DNA of 10,840 nt, taken from contig NZ_JBAVEJ010000024.1 of the NCBI RefSeq assembly GCF_049587675.1, positions 1 through 10,840 of the forward strand, read 5' to 3'. Shown here in pieces: positions 1 through 5,823 of the stretch. This DNA is from Sulfuricaulis sp049587675 (lineage in GTDB: Bacteria; Pseudomonadota; Gammaproteobacteria; Acidiferrobacterales; Sulfurifustaceae). Made by a program: the position numbers and the translations under genes. Position 1 is the first letter of the stretch. The number at the start of each line of letters is the position of its first letter. Below the pieces are notes generated by a model. That model was given only the letters and a program-made list of their open reading frames with translations. It searched no databases and was not told the DNA's origin.

Positions 1-378
1 CCCGAAGACATCATCAAATATCGCCAGAACATGATGAAAGCCATCGGCGGGCATACCGGCGCGGCCGGGGCAATCATTCAAGGCAAAGTGGATTACAAGA
101 ACCAGCTCGCCGATCATGCCCGCGCCCTGCAGGCGTTGACCAGCGACATCCCGGCGCTATTCCCGAAGGATTCCGATTTCGGCGAGACCAAAGCCAAAGA
201 CGGCGTGTGGTCGAACCGCGCGGAATTCGAGAAGACCGCCAAGGACGCCAAGGCCAGGGTCGCGGCGTTTGCCAAGGCGGTCCAGGGCGGCAATCAACAG
301 GCCATCGTCGCGAGCTACAAGGAAATGGGCGAAGGCTGCAAGAGCTGCCACAAGGATTTCCGCAAGAAAGAGGATTAA
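1..378 (+). CDS. cytochrome c' (5'-truncated by window edge)
   Basis: This is the C-terminal 125 residues of a class II cytochrome c, a periplasmic four-helix-bundle heme protein linked in the family to binding of NO or other small ligands and to electron transfer. The reading frame is open from base 1. The first residues (PEDIIKYRQNMMKAIGGH) match the helix that opens mature cytochromes c', so the signal peptide and true start lie upstream of the window. The single heme motif, Cys-Lys-Ser-Cys-His (bases 337-351), is close to the C-terminus, as is diagnostic for class II, and is followed by a short lysine-rich tail. The ATG at base 31 is an internal methionine and not the start. A diheme cytochrome gene begins 24 bases downstream, so the two are probably co-transcribed. 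The physiological ligand cannot be told from sequence. Confidence 0.93.
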   Translation, partial: PEDIIKYRQNMMKAIGGHTGAAGAIIQGKVDYKNQLADHARALQALTSDIPALFPKDSDFGETKAKDGVWSNRAEFEKTAKDAKARVAAFAKAVQGGNQQAIVASYKEMGEGCKSCHKDFRKKED

Positions 379-402
379 GGCAAACATTACTGACGGGAAC
401 GC

Positions 403-1323
403 ATGGTAACGCCCAACCACGCAGGGGTCTTTCTCTGGCTGATGGTTACGGCTGTTCCGCCCCTGGCCGCCGACGATGTCATGCGCCAGGGTGAATATCT
501 GTTCCGTGCCGCCGGTTGCGCCAACTGCCACAGCGACGAGAAAAACAAGGGCGCCCCACTCGCGGGCGGACGTGCGCTTGAAACCCCCTTCGGGACCTTT
601 TATTCCCCCAATATCACGCCCGACCCCGAAACCGGCATTGGCCGCTGGAGCGAGGCCGACTTCGTGCGCGCCCTGCGCGAGGGGTTGGATGACGAAGGCA
701 ATCATTTATACCCTGCATTTCCCTACGCTTCCTACACACAGCTCACCGATGCCGACCTGCACGCCATCAAGATTTATCTCTTCAATCAGAAACCGATGCG
801 GCAAGCCAACAAACAACATGAATTGCCGTGGTATCTGCGTTCCCGTGCCTCGCTCCGGATCTGGAAGATGTTGTTTTTCAATCCCGGCCCGTTTCAGCCG
901 CAGCCCGATCAATCGGTGGCGTGGAATCGCGGCGCATATCTGGCAACCGCCATCGCCCATTGCGGCGAATGCCACACGCCACGCAATATCCTGGGCGGTT
1001 TCAAGCAATCGCAGCGCTTTGCCGGCAACCCCGACGGCGTGGATGGCGCGAAAGTACCCAACATCACTCCGGACAAGAAAACCGGCATCGGCAAGTGGAG
1101 CCAAAGCGATCTGGTCGAATACCTCGAAACGGGGGCGATGCCGGACGGCGATTATGCCGGCGACGCCATGGCCGAGGTGATCGACAACAGCCTGTCACAT
1201 CTGACGAAAGACGACCGCAAGTCCATCGCTATTTATGTGATGTCGCTGCCTTCGGTGGAAAGCGTGGCGCATGAACACAAACCCGGGCAAAAGAAACCGA
1301 AAACGAAAAATGATTACGAGTAG
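403..1323 (+). CDS. periplasmic diheme cytochrome c
   Basis: The product is a 306-residue exported cytochrome with two class I c-type domains. Residues 1-23 look like a signal peptide, with a hydrophobic core around VFLWLMVTAV and likely cleavage after LAA. Heme motif 1 is CANCH (C39, C42, H43) and motif 2 is CGECH (C187, C190, H191). The two halves repeat each other: SPNITPDPETGIGRWS near residue 70 and VPNITPDKKTGIGKWS near 218, which points to an internal duplication. The layout resembles cytochrome subunits of membrane alcohol or nicotinate dehydrogenases, but there is no third heme and no dehydrogenase gene nearby, so a stand-alone electron carrier is more likely. The tail (290-306) is lysine-rich. 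The gene lies 24 bp after the cytochrome c' gene, suggesting one operon and possibly an electron-transfer pair (inference). The ribosome binding site is weak. Confidence 0.9.
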   Translation: MVTPNHAGVFLWLMVTAVPPLAADDVMRQGEYLFRAAGCANCHSDEKNKGAPLAGGRALETPFGTFYSPNITPDPETGIGRWSEADFVRALREGLDDEGNHLYPAFPYASYTQLTDADLHAIKIYLFNQKPMRQANKQHELPWYLRSRASLRIWKMLFFNPGPFQPQPDQSVAWNRGAYLATAIAHCGECHTPRNILGGFKQSQRFAGNPDGVDGAKVPNITPDKKTGIGKWSQSDLVEYLETGAMPDGDYAGDAMAEVIDNSLSHLTKDDRKSIAIYVMSLPSVESVAHEHKPGQKKPKTKNDYE

Positions 1324-1341
1324 TAACATGGAAATATTCTC

Positions 1342-1367
1342 GGTGGCCGCTGCGGGCCTCCGCCACC
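1342..1367 (+). promoter_or_regulatory. inverted repeat abutting the TfoX-domain start codon
   Basis: GGTGGC at 1342-1347 is matched by GCCACC at 1362-1367, with a 14-base GC-rich loop, and the downstream arm ends at the base before the ATG. No Shine-Dalgarno sequence precedes that ATG. A stem here could limit ribosome access, or could be the remnant of a terminator for the cytochrome operon, although no T-run follows. The function is inferred only from position. Confidence 0.3.
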
Positions 1368-1742
1368 ATGACCCGGCATAGCGAGTTTGTTGAATTTGTG
1401 CTCGAATTGCTGGCGCCGATAGGCGCAGTCCGGGCACGTGCCATGTTCGGAGGTTTCGGGATCTACCGGGGCGACAGCTTCTTCGCCATCATTGTGGAAG
1501 ATAAGCTGTATTTTAAAACAGATCATGTGACTCGCGGCGAGTTTACCGTACGCGGACTGTCCCCCTTCACGTATACCGCGCGCGGAAAATCGATCAGCAT
1601 GCAATACTACGAAGCGCCGCCGGAAGTATTCGAGGAAGCGGAGGCCATGCAGTACTGGGCTCAGCAAGCTGTTGGCGCAGCAATACGCGCCAAGAGCGGC
1701 AAGAAATTGCCAGCTCGGCCCTCAAAGCGGCGACCGAAATGA
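1368..1742 (+). CDS. TfoX N-terminal domain protein
   Basis: This 124-residue protein consists of a single TfoX/Sxy N-terminal domain. The characteristic stretch is visible: SEFVEFVLELLAPIG near residues 5-19, then RARAMFGGFGIY, then FFAIIVEDKLYFKTD and the late MQYYEAPPEVFEEAEAM region. In full-length competence regulators such as Sxy this domain is followed by a C-terminal helical domain. That domain is absent here and only a basic tail (AKSGKKLPARPSKRRPK) follows. Many proteobacteria carry such short versions without a known function, so a role in competence should not be assumed. The ATG at 1368 is the first possible start in the frame, because a stop lies upstream at 1311. It lacks a visible ribosome binding site and is preceded directly by an inverted repeat. 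Confidence 0.88.
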   Translation: MTRHSEFVEFVLELLAPIGAVRARAMFGGFGIYRGDSFFAIIVEDKLYFKTDHVTRGEFTVRGLSPFTYTARGKSISMQYYEAPPEVFEEAEAMQYWAQQAVGAAIRAKSGKKLPARPSKRRPK

Positions 1743-1774
1743 TCGCCTGACAAAACCTGAATAACTCGCTTGCG

Positions 1775-1990
1775 ATGAAAATATTTTTATATTGTTTAGC
1801 CATTCTCATGGCGCTCTCTGTCCAGGCTTGTACCCAGCGGGCGTGGTATGAAGGGGTTAAACAGAGCCACCGGAACGAGTGCAACAAAGCCCCGCCATCC
1901 GAGCGCGAAGAATGTTTGAGAACCATGGATAGCGATAGCTATGACGAGTACCAGAGAAAAAGACAGGAGGAAATCAAAAAGGACAACTAG
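1775..1990 (+). CDS. small conserved-type lipoprotein (hypothetical)
   Basis: This is a 71-residue predicted lipoprotein. Residues 1-18 form a short signal with a hydrophobic core (IFLYCLAILMALS), followed by the lipobox-like Val-Gln-Ala-Cys with the lipidated Cys at position 19. The mature part is small, very polar and charged. It has two further cysteines (C36, C47) that could form a disulfide, a central PPSEREEC motif, and a C-terminal SYDEYQRKRQEE stretch that looks helical. The general pattern (WYEG near the lipidated Cys, two cysteines, SYDEY then a charged end) resembles small proteobacterial lipoproteins of unknown function. It starts 32 bases after the TfoX-domain gene and may be read with it. 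There is no clear ribosome binding site. Outer-membrane targeting is inferred from the uncharged Thr after Cys. Confidence 0.7.
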   Translation: MKIFLYCLAILMALSVQACTQRAWYEGVKQSHRNECNKAPPSEREECLRTMDSDSYDEYQRKRQEEIKKDN

Positions 1991-2013
1991 AGAAGCTCTG
2001 AACAAGTCCGCCG

Positions 2014-2070
2014 TTCGTACTGAGCCCGTTCGTGCTTGGACAACTTCCACACGAGCGGACTCAGGACGGG
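2014..2070. repeat. imperfect inverted repeat between convergent genes
   Basis: The left arm at 2014-2034 and the right arm at 2050-2070 are complementary at 16 of 21 positions. Three more positions would be G-U pairs in the plus-strand transcript. The loop is 15 bases. It lies between the 3' ends of the lipoprotein gene (plus) and the 37-residue gene (minus), where it could act as a terminator or mRNA-stabilising hairpin, although no T-run follows. The GTTCGTACTGAGC core resembles dispersed palindromes common in proteobacterial genomes (from memory, not searched). Confidence 0.55.
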
Positions 2071-2117
2071 CGTAAGGTAGAAACGGGATCGAACTGTTTC
2101 TAGCTCCGGGGTGTGCA

Positions 2118-2231
2118 TTACCCCATGGAACCCCGGGCAGCTTTCTTGGCGCGTTTCGCGGCGCGTTTTTCCTTCATGGTCTTCTCCGGCGCCTTCTTGG
2201 TTTGCTTCTTACTGTCCATGCCTTTGCTCAT
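2118..2231 (-). CDS. 37-residue lysine/arginine-rich small protein
   Basis: This very short gene starts at the ATG whose complement is 2229-2231 and stops at TAA (complement of 2118-2120). The peptide begins MSKGMDSKKQTKKAPEKT and ends RAKKAARGSMG. About two fifths of its residues are Lys or Arg, with a central MKEKRAAKRAKKAA stretch likely to be helical. A good ribosome binding site, AGGAG, lies eight bases before the start on the minus strand. The pattern 'MSKGxDSKK...KTxKEKRAAKxxKK' resembles small basic proteins recurring in proteobacterial genomes, from memory and without a search. The function is unknown; nucleic-acid binding is a guess from charge alone. It is divergent from the TusA-family gene. 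A degenerate copy of its 5' end and upstream region lies at 3634-3715, which supports this being a real transcription unit. Confidence 0.72.
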   Translation of the reverse strand: MSKGMDSKKQTKKAPEKTMKEKRAAKRAKKAARGSMG

Positions 2232-2293
2232 TGCCCTGCTCCTAAGTGGTTGAGATCATTATCTTGCCCGCAAAACGGATGAAGCGCCAGCGG
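2212..2293 (-). repeat. 82-bp duplicated leader, copy A (intact)
   Basis: This stretch aligns without gaps to 3634-3715, with 65 of 82 positions identical by hand count. It contains the first six codons of the 37-residue gene, its ribosome binding site and about 60 bases of upstream DNA. In this copy the gene is complete, so it is probably the functional one. The divergent TusA-family promoter begins about 35 bases beyond its outer end. Confidence 0.8.
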
Positions 2294-2328
2294 TCCGGGA
2301 TTACAGATCGTGGCGGATGTCAGGAAAT

Positions 2329-2355
2329 TTGACTTGCGTATTGCTGGTCTATAAT
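2329..2355 (+). promoter_or_regulatory. sigma-70-type promoter of the TusA-family gene
   Basis: TTGACT (2329-2334) and a consensus TATAAT (2350-2355) are separated by 15 bases, or 16 if the -35 is read one base earlier as TTTGAC. The spacing is slightly short but both boxes are good. The expected start of transcription near 2362 would give a leader of about 50 bases before the ATG at 2412. Confidence 0.6.
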
Positions 2356-2411
2356 TACGGCACGATCTGTCAAATATCGTGACGACGGCATCGTTAACCC
2401 AGGAGCAATGA

Positions 2412-2639
2412 ATGGCTGATCATGAGCTGGACGTTCGCGGAGTGAATTGCCCAGTGCCTGTCATGCGCATGCGGAAAGAACTGGAAACGATGACGAGTGG
2501 CCAGACGCTGCGTGTCCTGGCGTCGGATCCGGGATCCGTTCGGGACATCAATGCCTACGTAAAAAGCTCGGGGGATACGCTGCTCGAATCAAAAAAGACC
2601 CCCGAGGGGGATTTCGAATTTTTGCTGAAGCGGGTATAA
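2412..2639 (+). CDS. TusA/SirA-family sulfur carrier protein
   Basis: This 75-residue cytoplasmic protein of the TusA fold accepts persulfide sulfur on a conserved cysteine and passes it on. In the family this serves tRNA 2-thiouridine formation, molybdenum cofactor assembly or, in sulfur oxidisers, dissimilatory sulfur transfer. The signature is clear: LDVRGVNCPVPVMRMRKEL, with the catalytic Cys at residue 13 in a CPxP motif that opens the first helix, then SGQTLRVLASDPGSVRDI and a final beta strand (FEFLLKRV). The length is normal. The start at 2412 has AGGAG at 2401-2405 and its own promoter. No rhd, dsrE or hdr genes are nearby, so its specific pathway is open, and I do not assign it to the true tusA orthologue. 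Confidence 0.92.
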   Translation: MADHELDVRGVNCPVPVMRMRKELETMTSGQTLRVLASDPGSVRDINAYVKSSGDTLLESKKTPEGDFEFLLKRV

Positions 2640-2709
2640 ATAAAATCACTCTTTGTCTTCGGCCGCCTATTTGTCATCAACTGAACCAGGGGTGTATTGG
2701 CAGAATTCC

Positions 2710-2913
2710 ATGAAAAACAAAGACAAATCTGACAAGCCTGCCTTCAATGGCCGTAATCGCCGTAATAATAAGGCACGGCGCGTAGCAAAGGACCGGCGCG
2801 ATAACATGCGCTGGGAGATGGACAATCCCATCCGGCGCAAAAGCCCGGGGCGCCGCGTCTTCGATCGGTTACTGCACGCGCTGCACGCCTTGGATCAAAC
2901 ACTGAAGAAATAG
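2710..2913 (+). CDS. small basic hypothetical protein
   Basis: This putative 67-residue protein is strongly basic, with many Arg, Lys and Asn in its first half (NGRNRRNNKARRVAKDRRDN), a short RWEMDNPIRRKSPGRR segment, and a C-terminal amphipathic stretch (VFDRLLHALHALDQTLKK). I do not recognise a family. The frame is open upstream to a TTG at 2653 and a GTG at 2692, but ATG 2710 is the likeliest start. None of the three has a well-placed ribosome binding site. It follows the TusA-family gene by 70 bases on the same strand and may ride on its transcript. It ends 17 bases before the convergent SRAP gene stops. The clean fit in a gap between two sure genes favours a real gene, but this is not proven. 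Confidence 0.55.
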   Translation: MKNKDKSDKPAFNGRNRRNNKARRVAKDRRDNMRWEMDNPIRRKSPGRRVFDRLLHALHALDQTLKK

Positions 2914-2930
2914 TTTGGATTCGCGATTTC

Positions 2931-3599
2931 CTATAGCGGTTTAATCAACCCCTCCCCGTCGTGCTTCGGGCTGTTGACGCCGAAACCCACCGGGTAGAAC
3001 TCCATTTCTTTTTCCGGATAGGTCTTGAGCAAAGGCATGACCTTCTCCCGATCGTGCACCTCCGGGTCCAACCATAGTTCATAATCCTGCGGCGCCAGAA
3101 TCACCGGCATGCGATCGTGTCTCTGGCTTATTAATTCGTTAGCAGTGGTGACAATAATCGTGCACGAGTCGACTGGTTCCGCGCCCTCCGGCTCCCCCCA
3201 GCGTTCCCACAGACCGGCGAAGGCAAACGGTTTCCCATCCTTCATACGAATGTAATACGGTTGTTTCCTCGGCTTGCCGGGCCTCCATTCATAAAAACCA
3301 TCCGCCGCGATCAAGCAGCGCCGGCGCCGGAACGCGGTGCGGTACGCCGGCTTCACCGCCACGGTCTCCGCCCGCGCGTTGATGGTGCGATAACCGATCT
3401 TCTTGTCCTCCGCCCAGGCCGGTATCAACCCCCAGTACATCAGCGTAAGTTCCCGGCCCTCCGGCATTGCGCGGCACGCGAGGACATCATAAGTCGGGGC
3501 AATGTTATACCGCGGCTCGACAAACAAACTCCCCGCCCTGGCCTTGAACAACTCGGCATGGACCTCCACGGGCTTGGTGCTGGTATATCGGCCGCACAT
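2931..3599 (-). CDS. SRAP-family (YedK/HMCES-type) abasic-site protein
   Basis: The product is a 222-residue SOS response-associated peptidase domain protein. Family members (E. coli YedK, human HMCES) crosslink covalently to abasic sites in single-stranded DNA through Cys2 once the initiator Met is removed, shielding the lesion during replication. The start MCGRYTS fixes the start codon, since Cys must be residue 2. Other family landmarks are visible: YNIAPTYDV with Asn32, INARAETV near 73-80, CLIAADGFYEW with Glu104, and HDRMPVIL with His161. The length is typical. No good ribosome binding site precedes the ATG. A 13-codon remnant of a duplicated small gene, with its own ribosome binding site, ends 12 bases upstream and might help translation by coupling (inference). 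I see no obvious LexA box upstream. Confidence 0.96.
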   Translation of the reverse strand: MCGRYTSTKPVEVHAELFKARAGSLFVEPRYNIAPTYDVLACRAMPEGRELTLMYWGLIPAWAEDKKIGYRTINARAETVAVKPAYRTAFRRRRCLIAADGFYEWRPGKPRKQPYYIRMKDGKPFAFAGLWERWGEPEGAEPVDSCTIIVTTANELISQRHDRMPVILAPQDYELWLDPEVHDREKVMPLLKTYPEKEMEFYPVGFGVNSPKHDGEGLIKPL

Positions 3600-3611
3600 G
3601 TGCGAAGAATA

Positions 3612-3653
3612 TCACCGTACTGCTGAACGCGACCTGTCCATGCTCTTGCTCAT
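3612..3653 (-). pseudogene. truncated copy of the 37-residue small gene (possible leader peptide)
   Basis: Read on the minus strand from the ATG at 3653, this frame gives MSKSMDRSRSAVR and a TGA stop. The first six codons and upstream DNA match the intact gene at 2118-2231, then similarity ends abruptly. A GGAG sequence remains at suitable spacing before the ATG. It ends 12 bases before the SRAP start, so it may now act only as a 5' leader for that gene. Whether it is translated cannot be told. Confidence 0.55.
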
Positions 3654-3715
3654 CGTCTTGCTCCGGGGTGGTCGAGATCACGATATTGCGCGCAAAAAGG
3701 ACGAGTCGCCAGCGG
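3634..3715 (-). repeat. 82-bp duplicated leader, copy B (degenerate)
   Basis: This is the gap-free partner of 2212-2293 at a constant offset of 1,422 bases, in the same orientation, with 17 mismatches counted by hand. Weaker resemblance may go on outward: both copies have a TTGACT about 115 bases from the inner edge (2329 and 3748). The copy lies between the divergent SRAP and ppk2 genes, just as copy A lies between the 37-residue gene and the TusA-family gene. Confidence 0.75.
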
Positions 3716-3790
3716 CGGCGATATCTGCTCCAACGGGGCTTGAATAATTGACTCCGACGCCATTTAATCGGGGACTATCAGGAGGCCAAA

Positions 3791-4660
3791 ATGAAAATCA
3801 AATTCAAGGATTACCGTGTGCGGGATGGCGAAAAGGTCAACCTCAAAAAGTGGCCAACGAAAGTCAAGCCCGTATACGAGTCCAAGAAACATTACCAAAA
3901 ACTCCTGGAAGAACAGGTTGAGCAACTGAGCTCGCTGCAACGCCTGCTGTACGCGTCCGACCGCTACGCGCTGCTGCTGATATTCCAGGCGATGGACGCC
4001 GCCGGCAAGGACGGCGCCATCCGGCACGTGATGTCCGGCGTCAACCCGCAAGGCTGCCAGGTGTTCAGCTTCAAGCACCCGAGCGCCACGGAACTCGATC
4101 ACGATTTTCTATGGCGCACTAATCAATGCCTGCCGGAACGCGGCCGGATCGGCATCTTCAACCGGTCTTACTATGAGGAAGTGCTGATCGTTCGCGTGCA
4201 TCCGGAGATTCTCCACAGCCAAAACATCCCGGATGAACTGCTCGACGGGAAAACCGTGTGGGAGGAGCGGTTTCGCTCGATCCTGGATTTGGAAAAGCAC
4301 CTCAACCGCAACGGAACCCAGATCATCAAGTTCTTCCTGCACCTCTCGGAGAAAGAGCAGCAAAAGCGCTTCATCGAGCGCATCGACGATCCGGACAAGA
4401 ACTGGAAATTCAGCATGCTGGATGTCGAGGAGCGGAAATACTGGAAAGAATACATGCATGCCTATGAGGAATGCCTGAGCGCCACCAGCACCGACCACGC
4501 GCCCTGGTATGTCGTTCCCGCCGACGACAAGCTGAACGCCCGGTTGATTATTTCCTCGATCATTGTCGACACGCTGAAAAAACTCAAAATGAGCTATCCG
4601 GCAACGGACAAGGCACGCCGCCAAGAATTGCTGTCGATCCGCGAATTGCTAACGAAATAA
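3791..4660 (+). CDS. ppk2: polyphosphate kinase 2, class III-like (polyP:nucleotide phosphotransferase)
   Basis: This 289-residue cytoplasmic enzyme uses polyphosphate to phosphorylate nucleotides. Class III members act on both AMP and ADP, so the enzyme could regenerate ATP or draw on phosphate stores. The P-loop-like Walker A is QAMDAAGKDGAIRHV (Lys73), followed by SGVNPQGCQVFSFKHP. The Walker B region is IGIFNRSYYEEVLIVRVHPE (residues 120-139). The lid region IDDPDKNWKFS lies at 198-208 and the family end motif APWYVVPAD at 237-245. These details match the short class III type (for example from Meiothermus) better than two-domain class II enzymes; substrate preference is inferred from resemblance. 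A strong ribosome binding site, AGGAGG (3780-3785), precedes the ATG. It is transcribed divergently from SRAP and stands alone, with no ppk1 or ppx nearby. Confidence 0.95.
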   Translation: MKIKFKDYRVRDGEKVNLKKWPTKVKPVYESKKHYQKLLEEQVEQLSSLQRLLYASDRYALLLIFQAMDAAGKDGAIRHVMSGVNPQGCQVFSFKHPSATELDHDFLWRTNQCLPERGRIGIFNRSYYEEVLIVRVHPEILHSQNIPDELLDGKTVWEERFRSILDLEKHLNRNGTQIIKFFLHLSEKEQQKRFIERIDDPDKNWKFSMLDVEERKYWKEYMHAYEECLSATSTDHAPWYVVPADDKLNARLIISSIIVDTLKKLKMSYPATDKARRQELLSIRELLTK

Positions 4661-4739
4661 GTCATAGCGCGTTGCATGGTGCCGCCTGCGGCGGCGATGA
4701 AAAAATAATTGCGGGTGAAGCGCGCGATACCGTTTAAAG

Positions 4740-4885
4740 CCTGGATGCCCGCCTCCGCAGGCATGACAACAAACATAGCTTTCGCGGGGATGACAACAAG
4801 AATTGGGGCCGCCTTCGCGGGGACAACGCCTGGATCTCCGCCTTCGCGGAGATGACAACCAACTCTACTTTCGCTGGGACGACAC
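4740..4885. repeat. array of intergenic palindromic repeats
   Basis: About five degenerate copies of a palindromic unit of the form CCTGGATnnCCGCCTTCGCGGnnATGACAAC stand in tandem. The best are 4740-4771, with an 8-bp stem with one mismatch around a CTCC loop, and 4830-4860, with a perfect 8-bp stem ATCTCCGC/GCGGAGAT around CTTC at 4834-4853. The others (near 4775, 4805 and 4868) are partial. On the minus strand the first unit reads MPAEAGIQ, the familiar false peptide from this dispersed repeat type. It lies between the convergent ppk2 and transporter genes, where it may end or protect both transcripts. Confidence 0.85.
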
Positions 4886-4893
4886 AGAGAGAA

Positions 4894-5778
4894 TTAATAA
4901 TCCTTCGGCGACGACGCCCTCGCCGCCAAATACGCCCCCACCACTATTAACACTCCCCCTACCCACTCCCTCATTGTCACGACTTCATTAGTTAGCAACT
5001 GCTGCGAAATAGCGCCGGCGACGAGCTCGACTAACGCTATCACCGCCGAGCGATGCACCGGCATGTGCGTCACGCCGTACTGCACTAGCACCGTCATCAG
5101 CAGGATGCCGAACACGCCGAGCGCCACCGCGCCGGCGAAGATCGAGCCGGACGGCTTCGGCACGGGCAGGGAAAAGGCCGCGATCATGATGACGCCGACG
5201 ATCACGACGCCGGCCCAGACGGACAGCGCTTTGGCGGCGATGGAAACCTCCTGCACCTTGCGCACGATCACGTTGGACAACGCGAACGCGAAGCCTGAGG
5301 TGAGCGCCATCCAGTCAGGCTTGCCCTGTGGCCACGGCGCGCCGAGGATGGGATTCCACAGCATCAACAGCGCGCCGCTCATGGCGATGACGAGGCTGGC
5401 GAAGCCCACTCGCGTGATGCGCTCGTGCAGGAACAATCTGCCCATGAGCGTGGCCCAGAGCGGCGAGAGATAGAACAGCAGCAGCACGCGCAGGATGTTG
5501 CCTTCCAGCACCGCCTCGACGAAGGCGATGTTGGTCCAGCCGGCGGCGAGCATCAGCAGCGCCAGCATCGCCGGGCTGCGAGTGAATTCCGGGATGGACC
5601 TGGCGGTGCGCGGCAGGCTTACGACCAGCGCCGCTCCGTACAGCGTGAGCGTGAGCCAGATGCCGCCCAGGCCGCCGCCTTCGAGCAGGCGCATGGGATA
5701 CCAGATCACGCCCCACAGAGTGGCGCCGATCAGCATGGCGACAACGGGGTAAAACCGTGGCTCGTCGTTGGATGGCAT
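4894..5778 (-). CDS. EamA/DMT-family membrane transporter
   Basis: The product is a 294-residue inner-membrane protein of the drug/metabolite transporter superfamily, made of two EamA repeats of about five helices each. Hydrophobic segments start near residues 11, 38, 70, 96, 125, 157, 183, 213, 240 and 265, giving about ten helices. Typical family cues are GATLWGVIWYP in helix 1, LLLFYLSPLWATLMGRLFLHERIT closing the first repeat, and an equivalent ALVELVAGAISQQLLTNEV stretch in the second. Relatives export amino acids, nucleobases or other metabolites, and the substrate cannot be predicted here. The start at 5778 leaves a short polar N-terminus (MPSNDEPRF) before helix 1. It is divergent from dapC with only 45 bases between the start codons, so the two share control DNA. 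A link to lysine or diaminopimelate export is only a guess. Confidence 0.92.
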   Translation of the reverse strand: MPSNDEPRFYPVVAMLIGATLWGVIWYPMRLLEGGGLGGIWLTLTLYGAALVVSLPRTARSIPEFTRSPAMLALLMLAAGWTNIAFVEAVLEGNILRVLLLFYLSPLWATLMGRLFLHERITRVGFASLVIAMSGALLMLWNPILGAPWPQGKPDWMALTSGFAFALSNVIVRKVQEVSIAAKALSVWAGVVIVGVIMIAAFSLPVPKPSGSIFAGAVALGVFGILLMTVLVQYGVTHMPVHRSAVIALVELVAGAISQQLLTNEVVTMREWVGGVLIVVGAYLAARASSPKDY

Positions 5779-5797
5779 CAGGCGCTTCCCGTATAAT
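5768..5797 (+). promoter_or_regulatory. probable dapC promoter
   Basis: TTGGAT (5768-5773) and a consensus TATAAT (5792-5797) are separated by 18 bases. The -35 box falls inside the first codons of the divergent transporter gene. Transcription would start near 5804, leaving a leader of only about 20 bases, and no Shine-Dalgarno sequence is visible before the dapC ATG at 5824. Confidence 0.55.
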
Positions 5798-5823
5798 TCT
5801 TTTTTCCCTAAAACCCGAACAAC

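Noticed and set aside
31..378. Cytochrome c' starting at the ATG at base 31
   Set aside because: The frame is open to base 1 and the residues before this Met match the mature cytochrome c' helix. A start here would leave no signal peptide.
157..705. 182-codon minus-strand frame over the two cytochrome genes
   Set aside because: It lies opposite two heme-motif genes with clear family signatures and its product resembles no family I know.
1195..1437. Minus-strand frames across the diheme cytochrome end and TfoX start
   Set aside because: They are antisense to two supported genes and show no protein family features.
3502..3747. 81-codon plus-strand frame opposite the SRAP 5' end and the duplicated leader
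   Set aside because: It is antisense to SRAP and to the duplicate, with no motif or ribosome binding site. It is explained by the duplicated sequence.
3748..3778. Promoter for ppk2 starting at TTGACT (3748)
   Set aside because: No -10 box lies at a workable distance: TTTAAT (3763-3768) is only nine bases away and GACTAT is poor. The resemblance to the TusA-family -35 may only reflect the duplication.
4594..4858. Minus-strand frames whose products read MFVVMPAEAGIQ or MSSPRRRRSRR
   Set aside because: These are false peptides from translation of the palindromic repeat array and the antisense ppk2 end.
4740..4885. CRISPR array
   Set aside because: The repeats are degenerate, of unequal spacing and palindromic over most of their length, with no uniform spacers and no cas gene nearby.
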